A DNA stretch of 64,000 bases, taken from a virus. A model generated the notes under the pieces. It was given only the letters and a program-made list of their open reading frames with translations. It had not been told where the DNA came from and made no database searches. Of this stretch, positions 57,016-64,000 are shown one piece after another (position 1 is the stretch's first letter; every line of letters starts with the position of its first letter). The translations under genes were made by a program, and so were the position numbers. Where the stretch lies: the IMG/VR virus record IMGVR_UViG_3300044680_000280, positions 186,001 through 250,000 of that record; one strand, written 5' to 3'.

Positions 57016-57639
57016 ATGAGGCTAAGAAATTGGTGGCGGCTGGTCCGCACCGTAGTGGCATTGAACGTGCTTGCGTGCCGTCCAGCTCAAGCTCCGGACT
57101 ACAATCATCAGTTCAGAAGGTTCGTCATCTACGTCGACAACGCCCTCCCCCTCAAGTGGATCAAGAAGGGTGCCGACGATTGGACAAGGGTCACGGGAGA
57201 CGTCTTCACGCTCGTTCCAACCGAGCACGAAAAGGCGATGGTGCTCTCCCTCTCAACGTGGTCCAGCGACATTCTGGTCATGGTCGACGCCAGCGAACTA
57301 GATGGTGCAATCTGCGAACCGTCGAACCTCGCGTGCTTCACGAGAAGTACGGTTTACATGTTCCCGGACAGGATCATGAAAGATCATCCGTCGCACCCGT
57401 ACTTAGGCTCCCGTTACTACGGCGCCGGCGCGAACAACGGAACATGGTCTCAGGTTCCGGCACACGAAATCGGCCACTTCCTCGGACTGGACCACATCGA
57501 AACCCGACCATCGGTCATGGGCCCCAACACGGGCGTCTCAACCGAAGCCCCAACCGAAGAAGACGGGGCACTTGTCATACAAAAGAGGTTGCATCCTCCG
57601 AAAGTGGCTCAACGCGTCATCGTAGTAAGCCAACCGTAG
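57016..57639 (+). CDS. Secreted metzincin metalloprotease (lipoprotein)
   Basis: 207 residues. A basic start, hydrophobic stretch and lipobox-like 'LNVLAC' at residue 21 mark export and lipid anchoring. The catalytic site is a full metzincin signature, 'HEIGHFLGLDH', with a downstream Met-turn 'SVMGP'. It would cleave envelope, host-surface or virion proteins. Matrixin-like M10/M12 size. Plus strand with its own promoter-like element, running up to tRNA-Glu(TTC). Confidence 0.88.
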   Translation: MRLRNWWRLVRTVVALNVLACRPAQAPDYNHQFRRFVIYVDNALPLKWIKKGADDWTRVTGDVFTLVPTEHEKAMVLSLSTWSSDILVMVDASELDGAICEPSNLACFTRSTVYMFPDRIMKDHPSHPYLGSRYYGAGANNGTWSQVPAHEIGHFLGLDHIETRPSVMGPNTGVSTEAPTEEDGALVIQKRLHPPKVAQRVIVVSQP

Positions 57640-57711
57640 TGACCCCAGCCGGATTCGAACCGAGCGTGCGCCCCTTGAAAGGGGGCTATCCTGCCTCTAG
57701 ATGATGGGGCC
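57640..57711 (-). tRNA. tRNA-Glu(TTC)
   Basis: Acceptor GGCCCCA/TGGGGTC, discriminator A, anticodon loop CTTTCAA (TTC) with perfect stem GCCCC/GGGGC, T-loop TTCGAAT. Confidence 0.94.
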
Positions 57712-57721
57712 AAATTACTAG

Positions 57722-57793
57722 TGACCCCACGGGGAGTTGAACCCGCGATTGTCCGGTTGAGAACCGAGTGTCCTACCGTTAGACGATGGGGCC
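57722..57793 (-). tRNA. tRNA-Glu(CTC)
   Basis: Acceptor GGCCCCA/TGGGGTC, identical to tRNA-Glu(TTC), discriminator A, anticodon loop TTCTCAA (CTC), T-loop TTCAACT. Tandem duplication of the Glu tRNA. Confidence 0.93.
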
Positions 57794-57795
57794 GT

Positions 57796-57801
57796 GGTGT
57801 A
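57796..57801 (+). promoter_or_regulatory. GGTGTA promoter-like element
   Basis: Plus-strand CGTGGTGTATCTATAAG, 11 nt before the ATG at 57813; TATAAG follows. Confidence 0.45.
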
Positions 57802-57812
57802 TCTATAAGCGT

Positions 57813-58511
57813 ATGAAAAAAGTCTACCTGGCGGGACCGGACGTTTTTTGGCCGGAACCCGAAAAGCTTGCTGGAGAAATGAAACGAATATGCCTCGATG
57901 CAGGATTCGAGGCTGTGTTCCCGCTCGACGCCACCATCACCTTTGAGAAGGATGAGTTGGGCCCGAGCAAAGCGAGAAAAATCTTCGAGGCGAACACGGC
58001 GCTCATCCGTTCTTGCCAGGGGGTCCTCGCCAACATCCAACCGTTCCGAGGTCCGTCCCTCGACGTAGGAACCGCCTGGGAAATGGGTTACGCACACGCA
58101 CTGGGAAAGCCCGTCGTTGCCTACTGGTGCGGAGAGTACGATTACAAGGACAAGGCCCTAGAATACCTTGACCTGGAAGAGAAGGACCTGAAGGACGGAA
58201 GAGACTGGGATGGGGTCCTCATCGAAGACTTTGGGCTGTCGGATAATCTCATGCCCATCTGTGGATCGTTCAAAGTGTTCGACAAACGGAGCACCGCCGT
58301 CGAGCAGATGGCCGACCTTCTGAAAAAAGAAGCTCCGTACCGATCGGCCGAAAGGGACGCGAAAGTGGCGGGTCCGAACGACCAATGCTGGATCGACCGC
58401 TACGAGATGGGAGAACCGCCGTGGTACGGACCGCCTAAGGAGCCGGATCGCATATGTGAACTCGGCACACGTGGGTGCATCATCGGTCACACGATGAAGA
58501 CGGCTACCTGA
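57813..58511 (+). CDS. Nucleoside 2-deoxyribosyltransferase
   Basis: 232 residues from the ATG at 57813. 'KKVYLAGPDVFWPEP' at the N-terminus, 'CQGVLANIQPFRGPSLDVG' and 'TAWEMGYAHALGKPVVAYW' are the conserved blocks of the family, including the catalytic Glu in 'GTAWE'. The enzyme swaps bases between deoxynucleosides and would help salvage nucleotides or modify the pool alongside the phage RNR. The C-terminal 60 residues are extra and Cys-containing. Confidence 0.92.
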   Translation: MKKVYLAGPDVFWPEPEKLAGEMKRICLDAGFEAVFPLDATITFEKDELGPSKARKIFEANTALIRSCQGVLANIQPFRGPSLDVGTAWEMGYAHALGKPVVAYWCGEYDYKDKALEYLDLEEKDLKDGRDWDGVLIEDFGLSDNLMPICGSFKVFDKRSTAVEQMADLLKKEAPYRSAERDAKVAGPNDQCWIDRYEMGEPPWYGPPKEPDRICELGTRGCIIGHTMKTAT

Positions 58512-58705
58512 AAGGTTAGTGCGGTTTTGTGTCCTCCACGCTGACGACTTCGGTTCGGCAAGGACAGTCTTGAGTGGAGACCGCAAACTCGACTCATAAC
58601 CGGCTCTTGCTATCCGACGCCCGCTGCAAACGCTCCTAGACACTCGAGCAGAGAACATCAGCTCTCGAGCACGTTTCCATCGCCGTCTCTCAAACGACGA
58701 CTTAG

Positions 58706-58776
58706 AGCCCCAACTCGGAATTGAACCGAGACCGGCCGATTACGAAACGGCTGCACAACCTTTGTGCTATTGGGGC
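58706..58776 (-). tRNA. tRNA-Thr(CGT)
   Basis: Acceptor GCCCCAA/TTGGGGC, discriminator T, anticodon loop TTCGTAA (CGT), T-loop TTCAATT. A T31-T39 mismatch closes the loop. The 190 nt upstream on the + axis (58512-58705) holds no gene. Confidence 0.9.
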
Positions 58777-58786
58777 AAAAGTATAG

Positions 58787-58870
58787 CTCCGAGAGAGGGA
58801 CTCGAACCCCCAGCGTCCTTTCGGACCTCCGGTTAACAGCCGGGCGCCTTACCGTTCAGCACATCTCGGA
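58787..58870 (-). tRNA. tRNA with Asn anticodon GTT and Ser-type long variable arm
   Basis: Acceptor TCCGAGA/TCTCGGA, discriminator G, D-arm GCTGAACGGTAAGGC nearly equal to that of tRNA-Ser(TGA), anticodon loop CTGTTAA (GTT) on CCCGG/CCGGA, and a class II variable arm GTCC-GAAA-GGAC. It is the only GTT tRNA in the window. SerRS recognises the long arm and not the anticodon, so the charging is in doubt. Confidence 0.85.
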
Positions 58871-59200
58871 AAATAGGAAGGGTGTGTCTCCGCCCCCTTC
58901 GGGGCTTCAACACACCCGTCCCCAACGAACCCCGCCTTTACGGAGGAGCCCGTTTCACGAAACGAAACCAGGAGGGATGTCTTCCAATTCGTGATGCGGA
59001 TTGGTGGTCCGCACTTTTGAGCGCCCCGTTTGTCCCACCTGTCTTGTCGGTGGCTGGATACTATGGGCGCACGTTTTTCCTCCGACCAGAAGCATCGGAG
59101 GTATGGATGACGTTCGATTACCGTTTTCGCCGGGTCGAACTTCATCGGGTCCTGTCTAAATTTTCAAAGATCAGGAGAGCCCGAAGGCGCTCCCAATCAG
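58871..59200. other. Gene-free, hairpin-rich segment
   Basis: 330 nt without a credible coding frame. It holds a two-tier hairpin at 58880-58917 (GGGTGTGT...ACACACCC around GCCCC...GGGGC), an anticodon-arm-like hairpin at 58995-59013 (minus loop CCACCAA) and a 7-bp hairpin at 59079-59101. The first resembles the inserts of RNAs A-C. It may encode a structured RNA, but no T-arm is visible. Confidence 0.4.
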
Positions 59201-59272
59201 TTCCGGGTGGAGGATTCGAACCTCTCGTAGGCGGCTTCAGAGACCGCTGTCCTACCATTGAACGAACCCGGA
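59201..59272 (-). tRNA. tRNA-Gln(CTG)
   Basis: Acceptor TCCGGGT/ACCCGGA as in tRNA-Gln(TTG), discriminator A, anticodon loop CTCTGAA (CTG), T-loop TTCGAAT. Confidence 0.93.
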
Positions 59273-59314
59273 ATGCGTTACACGAAACTAAAATCCTATT
59301 TTACATTTGTGCAG

Positions 59315-59387
59315 TGGATCCGGAGGGAGTCGAACCCTCGACACATCGGGTAAGAGCCGAGTACTCTGGCCACTGAGTTACGGATCC
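59315..59387 (-). tRNA. tRNA-Lys(CTT)
   Basis: Acceptor GGATCCG/CGGATCC, discriminator A, anticodon loop CTCTTAC (CTT), T-loop TTCGACT. Confidence 0.93.
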
Positions 59388-59410
59388 ATGATTCGGTCTC
59401 ATCGACCGAG

Positions 59411-59483
59411 TGGACCCCGTGGGCATCGAACCCACAACCCTCCGGGTAAAAGCCGGCAGCTCTGCCAATTGAGCTAGGAGTCC
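59411..59483 (-). tRNA. tRNA-Lys(TTT)
   Basis: Acceptor GGACTCC/GGGGTCC, discriminator A, anticodon loop CTTTTAC (TTT), T-loop TTCGATG. Confidence 0.93.
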
Positions 59484-59947
59484 TCTCTTTCTTTCGGCGC
59501 CGGTGTCACCGGCGCGGGCTTTTTGAGTTTCATGGGCAGTGGGTTTCCTTGAAAATGCGTGACTTTGAATTCCGTGTACTTGGAGCCGAGGCTGATTGTG
59601 GCTTGTCCTTGGACAGACACTGACGGTATTAGGTAGAGGGTACGGTCACCGGTTATGATGAACAACAGGTCGATTTGGGTGGGGTCGAAAACCTTCGTCT
59701 TACCCGTTCCGCTTTTGTTGCCACCCTTTACCCTCAGATCGGAAACCCATCCACCATAACGGTAACGGGTCGCCGTCTTTACCTGCACCTTTTGAAGCCT
59801 TCCCTGAATGTCTATGACGAGGTCGTAGTCCTGACTGTCCGTGAGGGGTATACAAACTGTGTACCCCTGCTCTGTAAACCAGCCAATGGCAATACCTAAC
59901 CCAGCATCTCCTTGCTTTTTCGAGTTCTTGTGATCTGTCAGTTTCAT
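59474..59947 (-). CDS. PD-(D/E)XK homing endonuclease (I-Ssp6803I-like)
   Basis: 157 residues. 'NSKKQGDAGLGIAIGWFTEQ' and 'YDLVIDIQGRLQKVQVKTAT' give the E...D...QxK active site of the PD-(D/E)XK family that includes intron-encoded I-Ssp6803I, whose home is a cyanobacterial tRNA-fMet intron. Here it is free-standing next to tRNA-Tyr and overlaps tRNA-Lys(TTT) by 10 nt. It may target tRNA genes and spread with the array. Confidence 0.8.
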   Translation of the reverse strand: MKLTDHKNSKKQGDAGLGIAIGWFTEQGYTVCIPLTDSQDYDLVIDIQGRLQKVQVKTATRYRYGGWVSDLRVKGGNKSGTGKTKVFDPTQIDLLFIITGDRTLYLIPSVSVQGQATISLGSKYTEFKVTHFQGNPLPMKLKKPAPVTPAPKEREDS

Positions 59948-59954
59948 GTCTTCG

Positions 59955-60036
59955 TGGGGAATGGTGGAGTCGAACCACTTGCACTAGGCCACGGTGTTAC
60001 AGACCGCTAGGACTTCCACTGTCCCGAACACTCCCC
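59955..60036 (-). tRNA. tRNA-Tyr(GTA)
   Basis: Class II: acceptor GGGGAGT/ATTCCCC, discriminator A, anticodon loop CTGTAAC (GTA) with perfect stem GCGGT/ACCGT, medium variable arm, T-loop TTCGACT. Furthest upstream member of the array. Confidence 0.92.
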
Positions 60037-60060
60037 GTGTTTTGATCCCTGAAATGCGAA

Positions 60061-60090
60061 AGAGCCGCCGAGGTTTCCCAGGGCGGCTCT
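60061..60090 (-). terminator. 9-bp GC-rich hairpin
   Basis: AGAGCCGCC paired with GGCGGCTCT; on the minus strand it is followed by TTCGCATTT. Could terminate or attenuate transcripts entering the tRNA array. Confidence 0.45.
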
Positions 60091-60132
60091 TCAACGAGTC
60101 AAAGACTCAGTTTGCGATGCCGCCCCTTATTG

Positions 60133-60166
60133 TCCCACCTCCGGTTGGGCTAGTAAGGAGGTGGGA
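60133..60166. other. 10-bp perfect hairpin
   Basis: TCCCACCTCC paired with GGAGGTGGGA around a 14-nt loop, between the candidate promoter and tRNA-Tyr. No U-run; may be a processing or attenuation element. Confidence 0.5.
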
Positions 60167-60333
60167 TACATATTCGTAGGCTGGATCTTCGAAAAGTGAC
60201 GGAGGCTACCCTTCGTATCGACGACACAAGTCCCTGCCTTCGCTGATTTCAGCGATGCGCAGTTTCTTGTTTCGAGCGACCAAAGTATTGACACGTTGTT
60301 CTCCAAATGACCGCGAGTAGCGGGTGAAGTATG

Positions 60334-60362
60334 TTTATACAGCACGTGCACCGGTTGCGCAA
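60334..60362 (-). promoter_or_regulatory. Candidate sigma-70-type promoter for the tRNA array
   Basis: Minus-strand TTGCGC, 17-nt spacer, TATAAA, upstream of tRNA-Tyr and after the preceding gene. A more host-like promoter than the GGTGTA elements, which would suit tRNA expression early in infection. Confidence 0.45.
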
Positions 60363-60380
60363 GTGCTTTTCAGAAAAAAG

Positions 60381-61043
60381 TTAAGAGCCGATGTTCGAAA
60401 CCTGCACTTTGTTCATTCGACCCACGAACGGATTCAGTGAATCGAAGGTGATGGCCTGAGAACCGTACACCACCGCGACGGGCACGAAGGGGGTCCAAGA
60501 GCCGCCGCTGTAGGTGACCGTTTGAGCGACTCCGTTCACGTAAAACTCGAACGTTCCCGTTCCAGAGTTCCAGAACAGTTGGAGTTGGAGAGTCGCGCCC
60601 GTCGCGTAGGTTCCCGACGACTCCGAGTAGAGGACGTTCCCGTTGACGTCCGTTGCGACGAAGCCCGGACCGTTGGTACCCGAGAGGAAGATTCCGATGT
60701 ACTCCGTGGTGGGTTGAACGTTGCCAACGATAAACGCCAGACCCTGGGTGGCACTGGGAGCAATCCCCGCCGCGCAATCGACCTGAATCGACCCCTGCTT
60801 ACCGCTGAGCTGTCCAGTGAGCTCGAACTGACCGCCCGGTCCGTTTAGCTGAACGATACCCCCGGGGAGGAGCTGGGTGACGATCCACGGTCCAGGTGTG
60901 GGACTGATCGTAAAATTGGGGGACTGACCCGTCGCGATGTTGGGTACGAGGCCCGCGCTAGCTCTTCCAGCCAAGGGGAGCCCGTTGAAGCTGGTGTCAA
61001 CAATGAAACCAGCGGGTGAAATCATGAAGGGTGCGTCAGACAT
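60381..61043 (-). CDS. Beta-rich virion-like protein
   Basis: 220 residues, Gly/Thr/Ser rich, almost no charge, with strand patterns such as 'PWIVTQLLPGGIVQLNGPG', 'EYIGIFLSGTNGP' and 'TLQLQLFWNSGTGTFEFYVN'. The last resembles concanavalin/lectin-like jelly rolls in phage tail or capsid decoration proteins. Likely a surface virion protein. Confidence 0.6.
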   Translation of the reverse strand: MSDAPFMISPAGFIVDTSFNGLPLAGRASAGLVPNIATGQSPNFTISPTPGPWIVTQLLPGGIVQLNGPGGQFELTGQLSGKQGSIQVDCAAGIAPSATQGLAFIVGNVQPTTEYIGIFLSGTNGPGFVATDVNGNVLYSESSGTYATGATLQLQLFWNSGTGTFEFYVNGVAQTVTYSGGSWTPFVPVAVVYGSQAITFDSLNPFVGRMNKVQVSNIGS

Positions 61044-61097
61044 GGGCGTTGTACCTCACCCATAGAAGTCATAAAAGTCTTTTGGCGATTCTAGGGT

Positions 61098-61748
61098 GTG
61101 AATCCTTACGATGCCGTACCCACCAAGGTAACGAAGGAGGCGTTCGAGTATCTCGAGAGTATTTCTCGAATCCCGACGACTCGTATCGCCGCCGAAGTCC
61201 CCAAATTCACGTGCAAGATCTTCAATTCCCCTTGGGATCAATTCGTTGAGTTATGGGCTCCCCGTATTTACAACTTTGTCGGAAACGCTCTAGGTCCGTA
61301 CGGAACGACCCCGAAACCCAACATCGAGCGTCTAACCGACGCCGAGCACATGGCGGGCGCCACGGCAAGTTTTGAACCCATTTCGGGTCAGGTTCGTCTC
61401 TCGACCTCGGTCGAGGGTAAAGAAGGGCAGACGCTCGAGAAGCTCACCCATGAGTTCATACACGGGTCATTGTCCCAATTCCCTGAGGGAGATCCATTTT
61501 ACGAGGAGGGGTTTGTTGATTACGCCGTGTGGGTTTTGGCACACGCGCCGTACTGGGATCCGTACCGACACTCTATAATCGATGCGGCAGCGTTCAACAT
61601 CAAAATGCGTCGAGACCGTGCCATGATGGACATGTCCGATTGGGATCGAAAGCGCTGGGCTGGCGGACTTTACGCATCGCTATCTAGAGGCCCGCTCATC
61701 GTTGCGTCACTACGTCATAAGAAGATGGAAAACAACTTCACGTGGTGA
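61098..61748 (+). CDS. Zinc metallopeptidase-like protein (HEFIH)
   Basis: 216 residues from a GTG start. 'EKLTHEFIHGSLSQFP' contains HExxH, and 'FYEEGFVDYAVWVL' 25 residues on supplies the gluzincin Glu (E-x-x-x-D/E). No signal peptide. A substrate cannot be named; a cytoplasmic or virion protease is possible. Its 3' end overlaps the next minus gene by 11 nt. Confidence 0.72.
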   Translation: MNPYDAVPTKVTKEAFEYLESISRIPTTRIAAEVPKFTCKIFNSPWDQFVELWAPRIYNFVGNALGPYGTTPKPNIERLTDAEHMAGATASFEPISGQVRLSTSVEGKEGQTLEKLTHEFIHGSLSQFPEGDPFYEEGFVDYAVWVLAHAPYWDPYRHSIIDAAAFNIKMRRDRAMMDMSDWDRKRWAGGLYASLSRGPLIVASLRHKKMENNFTW

Positions 61749-62031
61749 CTTTGGGAATACGGACCTCCTCGATGACAAGATCCTCCCGAACAGAAAATGT
61801 GAAACCGTGAGGGTCGTGCCAGCGACCATACTTTTGACGAGCCCACTCGACCGCCTCGTCACGATAGGAGAACGCGGCAACAGGTTCGTTTGGATGCAAA
61901 CAAGCATTGAGCTTGATGAGTTGAATCGTGCCATTGTAAGCCCACGGGATACATGACTTGTAGAGGTCACGTTCCGCTGTAACCCGCTTTAGCTGGTCCC
62001 GTAGGTCAGCAATTTCCTGACTTGAATCCAT
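61738..62031 (-). CDS. Hypothetical 97-aa protein
   Basis: From the ATG at 62031: a coiled-coil start ('SSQEIADLRDQLKRVTAERD'), then a small alpha/beta part with 'AFSYRDEAVEWARQKYGRW', like DUF-type 'yrdeAvewA' sequence-repeat proteins seen in phages. Divergent from the gene at 62090 across a pair of GGTGTA elements. Confidence 0.6.
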   Translation of the reverse strand: MDSSQEIADLRDQLKRVTAERDLYKSCIPWAYNGTIQLIKLNACLHPNEPVAAFSYRDEAVEWARQKYGRWHDPHGFTFSVREDLVIEEVRIPKVTT

Positions 62032-62042
62032 GAGTTTAGGAA

Positions 62043-62066
62043 TACACCGATCGACCTCCCGGTGTA
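62043..62066. promoter_or_regulatory. Divergent pair of GGTGTA elements
   Basis: TACACC at 62043-62048 (minus GGTGTA) and GGTGTA at 62061-62066 (plus) drive the divergent genes starting at 62031 and 62090. The same design as at 44038-44053. Confidence 0.5.
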
Positions 62067-62089
62067 TGACAAACAAGAGGAGTACAATC

Positions 62090-62467
62090 ATGGAAGAAGA
62101 GCAGACGAAGACAGAGGAAACGCCGAAACCCCCGAGCTTTTACCGCAAGCACACGTTCTCGGTAAAGGGTCCGGGACGCAAGGAAACGAGCGCCTATCTT
62201 ATGTCAAGGCAAATTCTCCTACCTCATCCCGTGGGAAGGCAACCGCTGACGAAGGCGCAGATCGACAAGTACTTCACGGAAACTAGAAACCGCCGATTCC
62301 CAGAGCAGCGCGTGGCCAACCTCGAGTTGGTGCAACGTCAGCTCGACAAGGACACACGACGTCGTGCCCGCCTGAAGTTGGAGGGTAATGTCGTTGGAAC
62401 AGTATCCGCGACGAACCTAGACGAGAAGGTCTCGGGGGAAATTCAGACGATCGCGCAAGAGTCGTGA
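62090..62467 (+). CDS. Hypothetical basic protein
   Basis: 125 residues from the ATG at 62090 with GAGGAG 9 nt upstream. Acidic start, then basic and helical ('LTKAQIDKYFTETRNRRFPE'). No family recognised. Coupled by a 4-nt overlap to the GIY-YIG gene. Confidence 0.6.
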   Translation: MEEEQTKTEETPKPPSFYRKHTFSVKGPGRKETSAYLMSRQILLPHPVGRQPLTKAQIDKYFTETRNRRFPEQRVANLELVQRQLDKDTRRRARLKLEGNVVGTVSATNLDEKVSGEIQTIAQES

Positions 62468-62751
62468 TTTCCGAACGCCCGTTACCTGAACCTTGGTGGG
62501 TCTACATTATCCAGGGGTCAGGTAACGGGCGTCTCTATACCGGCATCGCGAAGAACGTTGACAAACGACTGAAAGCCCACAACACGGGACGTGGGGCTAA
62601 GTTCACTCGAATCGGCGGCCCGTGGTTCTGTATCTACAGAAAGGAGTATCCCTCACACGGGGACGCCATCCGAGAAGAGATACGAATTAAAAAGCTGACC
62701 CGGGCGCAGAAGTTTCAACTGGCTCAAAGACCTCAAAGTCCTCTTCGATAG
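62464..62751 (+). CDS. GIY-YIG nuclease-domain protein (YhbQ/UPF0213-like)
   Basis: 95 residues from a GTG start. 'WWVYIIQGSGNGRLYTGIAK' holds the GIY-YIG strands, 'DKRLKAHNTGRGAKFTR' the catalytic Arg region and 'AIREEIRIKKLTRAQK' the metal-binding Glu. The whole protein is one domain. Such enzymes act on DNA; it could be a repair or homing-derived nuclease. It overlaps the methyltransferase convergently by 65 nt. Confidence 0.88.
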   Translation: MISERPLPEPWWVYIIQGSGNGRLYTGIAKNVDKRLKAHNTGRGAKFTRIGGPWFCIYRKEYPSHGDAIREEIRIKKLTRAQKFQLAQRPQSPLR

Positions 62752-64000
62752 TCATTGCCATGTTGCGTTTGATCTCCGCAATCTTGTGTTTGGCAAAAAC
62801 TCTCTTCGTTGCCAACTTGTGAAATTTGGGGTCTCGCTCGATTCCGATGAACTGACGGTTCTCTTCTGTAGCCGCCAGGCACGTCGTACCCGACCCGCAG
62901 TAAGGATCGAGAACGACTCCTCCGACCGGCGTGACCAACTTGACGAGGTATTTCATCAGAGAAATAGGTTTTACGGTTGGGTGAAAGTTGGCTTCCTTAG
63001 GCACGTAATCGAGGTGCTCCAAGTACTTCTCTGGGATGTACTGAACGACCCACTCTTCGACCGCGCGCCCTGACTCCAAGGAGAAAGACGTGTCGAGACT
63101 GTCGTCACCCGGATTGAGGGCCAACATATTTCCTAGGGTCGCCTCCTCGATCTCAAAAAGGAGCTCTTCCGAGACGTCTTCTTTGACAATGTGCTCCTTG
63201 AGCTTGCTCTTCGGGAGACCCTCATTGCGTTCCTCCCTTGACGCTTTCGCCGCATAGAAGAACGGGGCCGCCGGCATAAACTGAACGAAGAAGCGAGCCA
63301 TACCGCCCGCATCTTTCGCAGAAGCACTTTGGGCATTCATTGTGGCGACCGGGCAACCCTCGACACATGCATAAAGGGCGACTTCTTCCTTGCCCTCGGC
63401 ATCGCCTGTCTTCATGCTCGTGTACGCATGACCCGCCCCGTGACCGAAGGGCTTCATGCCGTCATCGAATCGATTGATGATCGGGGCATCCACCTTCGCC
63501 GTCCCCGTCTGAGTGCATCCCTCCGCATGGGTGAGAACCGCGTTTGCTGGCCAACGGCCGCCCTCCTTGACGTCGTTGGCGCCCGAAAGATCGCTACTGT
63601 TCTTCCAGGAGTTGCCGAGAGACCCACCCTTTGCCTTGAGGGCGGAGACCATAGCCCTGTGCTGCTCGAGGTCTTTGGCGTTCGCGTGCTTCACCCGCGT
63701 CCCGTCGATGTTGATTCCACCCGTTCCCGTCTGGACAATCTGATCAGCAAGGGTGCCGCTGAACGGCTTCCGCATGCAAAGGATGGGCTCCCAAGCCGGT
63801 TTCAGCGCCGTACCGTACCCCTCAAACTGGTCCGCCCTGGCGAGCAGTTTGGCCTTCAGCTCCGGGTCTTCCGCAACCGCGGCCCGCTTGCGTAACTCCT
63901 TGGAAATGTTCATGGACTTGGGAAAGCCTTGCGCTTGAATCCATTGTAGGCAAGGGGATCCAAAGTACGACGAAATGGTGTCTCGGTTGTCGAACCCTGC
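62687..64000 (-). CDS. DNA methyltransferase, partial (runs off right edge)
   Basis: The frame stays open from 62687 to the window end; the internal ATG at 63913 is not the true start because 29 preceding codons are open and family-like ('LQWIQAQGFPKSMNISK'). Visible parts are the target-recognition zone ('GYGTALKPAWEPILCMRKPF', 'TGGINIDGTRVK'), and C-terminal motif I 'LDPYCGSGTTCLAA' with 'FIGIERDPKF'. This is the beta-class N6-A/N4-C order, so the DPPY motif should lie beyond 64000. It likely modifies phage DNA against host restriction. Confidence 0.88.
   Translation of the reverse strand, partial: AGFDNRDTISSYFGSPCLQWIQAQGFPKSMNISKELRKRAAVAEDPELKAKLLARADQFEGYGTALKPAWEPILCMRKPFSGTLADQIVQTGTGGINIDGTRVKHANAKDLEQHRAMVSALKAKGGSLGNSWKNSSDLSGANDVKEGGRWPANAVLTHAEGCTQTGTAKVDAPIINRFDDGMKPFGHGAGHAYTSMKTGDAEGKEEVALYACVEGCPVATMNAQSASAKDAGGMARFFVQFMPAAPFFYAAKASREERNEGLPKSKLKEHIVKEDVSEELLFEIEEATLGNMLALNPGDDSLDTSFSLESGRAVEEWVVQYIPEKYLEHLDYVPKEANFHPTVKPISLMKYLVKLVTPVGGVVLDPYCGSGTTCLAATEENRQFIGIERDPKFHKLATKRVFAKHKIAEIKRNMAMTIEEDFEVFEPVETSAPGSAF

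Larger units (their letters stand above)
60037..60380. other. Non-coding leader region of the tRNA array
   Basis: No gene seen. It carries two hairpins (60061-60090 and 60133-60166) and a promoter-like sequence (60334-60362) pointing toward tRNA-Tyr. Likely the control region for the minus-strand array. Confidence 0.5.

Noticed and set aside
60290-60295. Plus-strand TTGACA as a -35 box
   Set aside because: No TATAAT-like hexamer follows at 16-18 nt and no plus-strand gene starts nearby.

Overview
The window is part of a large, tailed double-stranded DNA bacteriophage genome. Phage origin is indicated by the dense gene packing with 1-4 nt start/stop overlaps, a collagen-like tail fibre, Ig-like virion proteins, holin-like and small membrane proteins, free-standing homing endonucleases, and a phage-style nucleic acid metabolism set. 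The host is not identifiable. Two lipobox-bearing Cys-rich lipoproteins suggest a diderm host, and the B12-dependent ribonucleotide reductase implies cobalamin supply.

Region 1 (1-26.6 kb, minus strand) is a replication, recombination and transcription block. Downstream to upstream along the + axis it holds virion-like proteins, two sigma-region-4-like proteins, a flap exonuclease, a NusG-like factor, DnaX, a Toprim primase, half of a split Rad50, a beta-type sliding clamp, a Cas4-like nuclease, Mre11/SbcD, the other Rad50 half, RecA, a RuvC-like resolvase, a putative SSB, a RecD2-like helicase, NAD-dependent ligase, monomeric class II RNR, and clamp-loader delta and delta-prime. The phage therefore carries its own cellular-type clamp and a complete three-subunit clamp loader.

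Region 2 (26.6-34 kb) has GroEL, an ADP-ribosyltransferase-like protein, a stand-alone tRNA-binding OB protein, a DnaQ-type exonuclease, a Cys-rich lipoprotein, a vWA protein and the first tRNAs.

Region 3 (31.8-60 kb) is a minus-strand array of about 45 tRNA genes and one tmRNA, interleaved with small genes on both strands. The anticodons cover all 20 amino acids, usually with GNN, UNN and CNN members of each box. Several RNAs are abnormal: two Leu tRNAs without a long variable arm, a Ser-shaped tRNA with an Asn anticodon, three tRNA-like RNAs with 60-80 nt variable regions, one candidate circularly permuted tRNA, and a 270 nt RNA ending in a T-arm plus CCA. Genes set among them include an aminotransferase, an A-type Fe-S carrier, a SET-domain protein, a fatty-acid-hydroxylase-like membrane protein, several metalloproteases, a nucleoside deoxyribosyltransferase and homing nucleases.

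Region 4 (50.7-54.8 kb, inside the array) is a five-gene operon: a vWA/Ro60-like protein, a protein with no recognised family, a JAB/JAMM peptidase, a ubiquitin-like protein and an E1/ThiF-like adenylating enzyme. It sits beside the unusual tRNA-like RNAs and is the best candidate for an undescribed system.

Region 5 (60.4-64 kb) has a virion-like protein, a metallopeptidase, a GIY-YIG protein and a DNA methyltransferase that runs off the right edge.

A short element, GGTGTA, recurs 10-60 nt upstream of many transcription units on both strands and is probably part of the phage promoter. All assignments come from reading sequence and recalled family motifs; no database or folding program was run.
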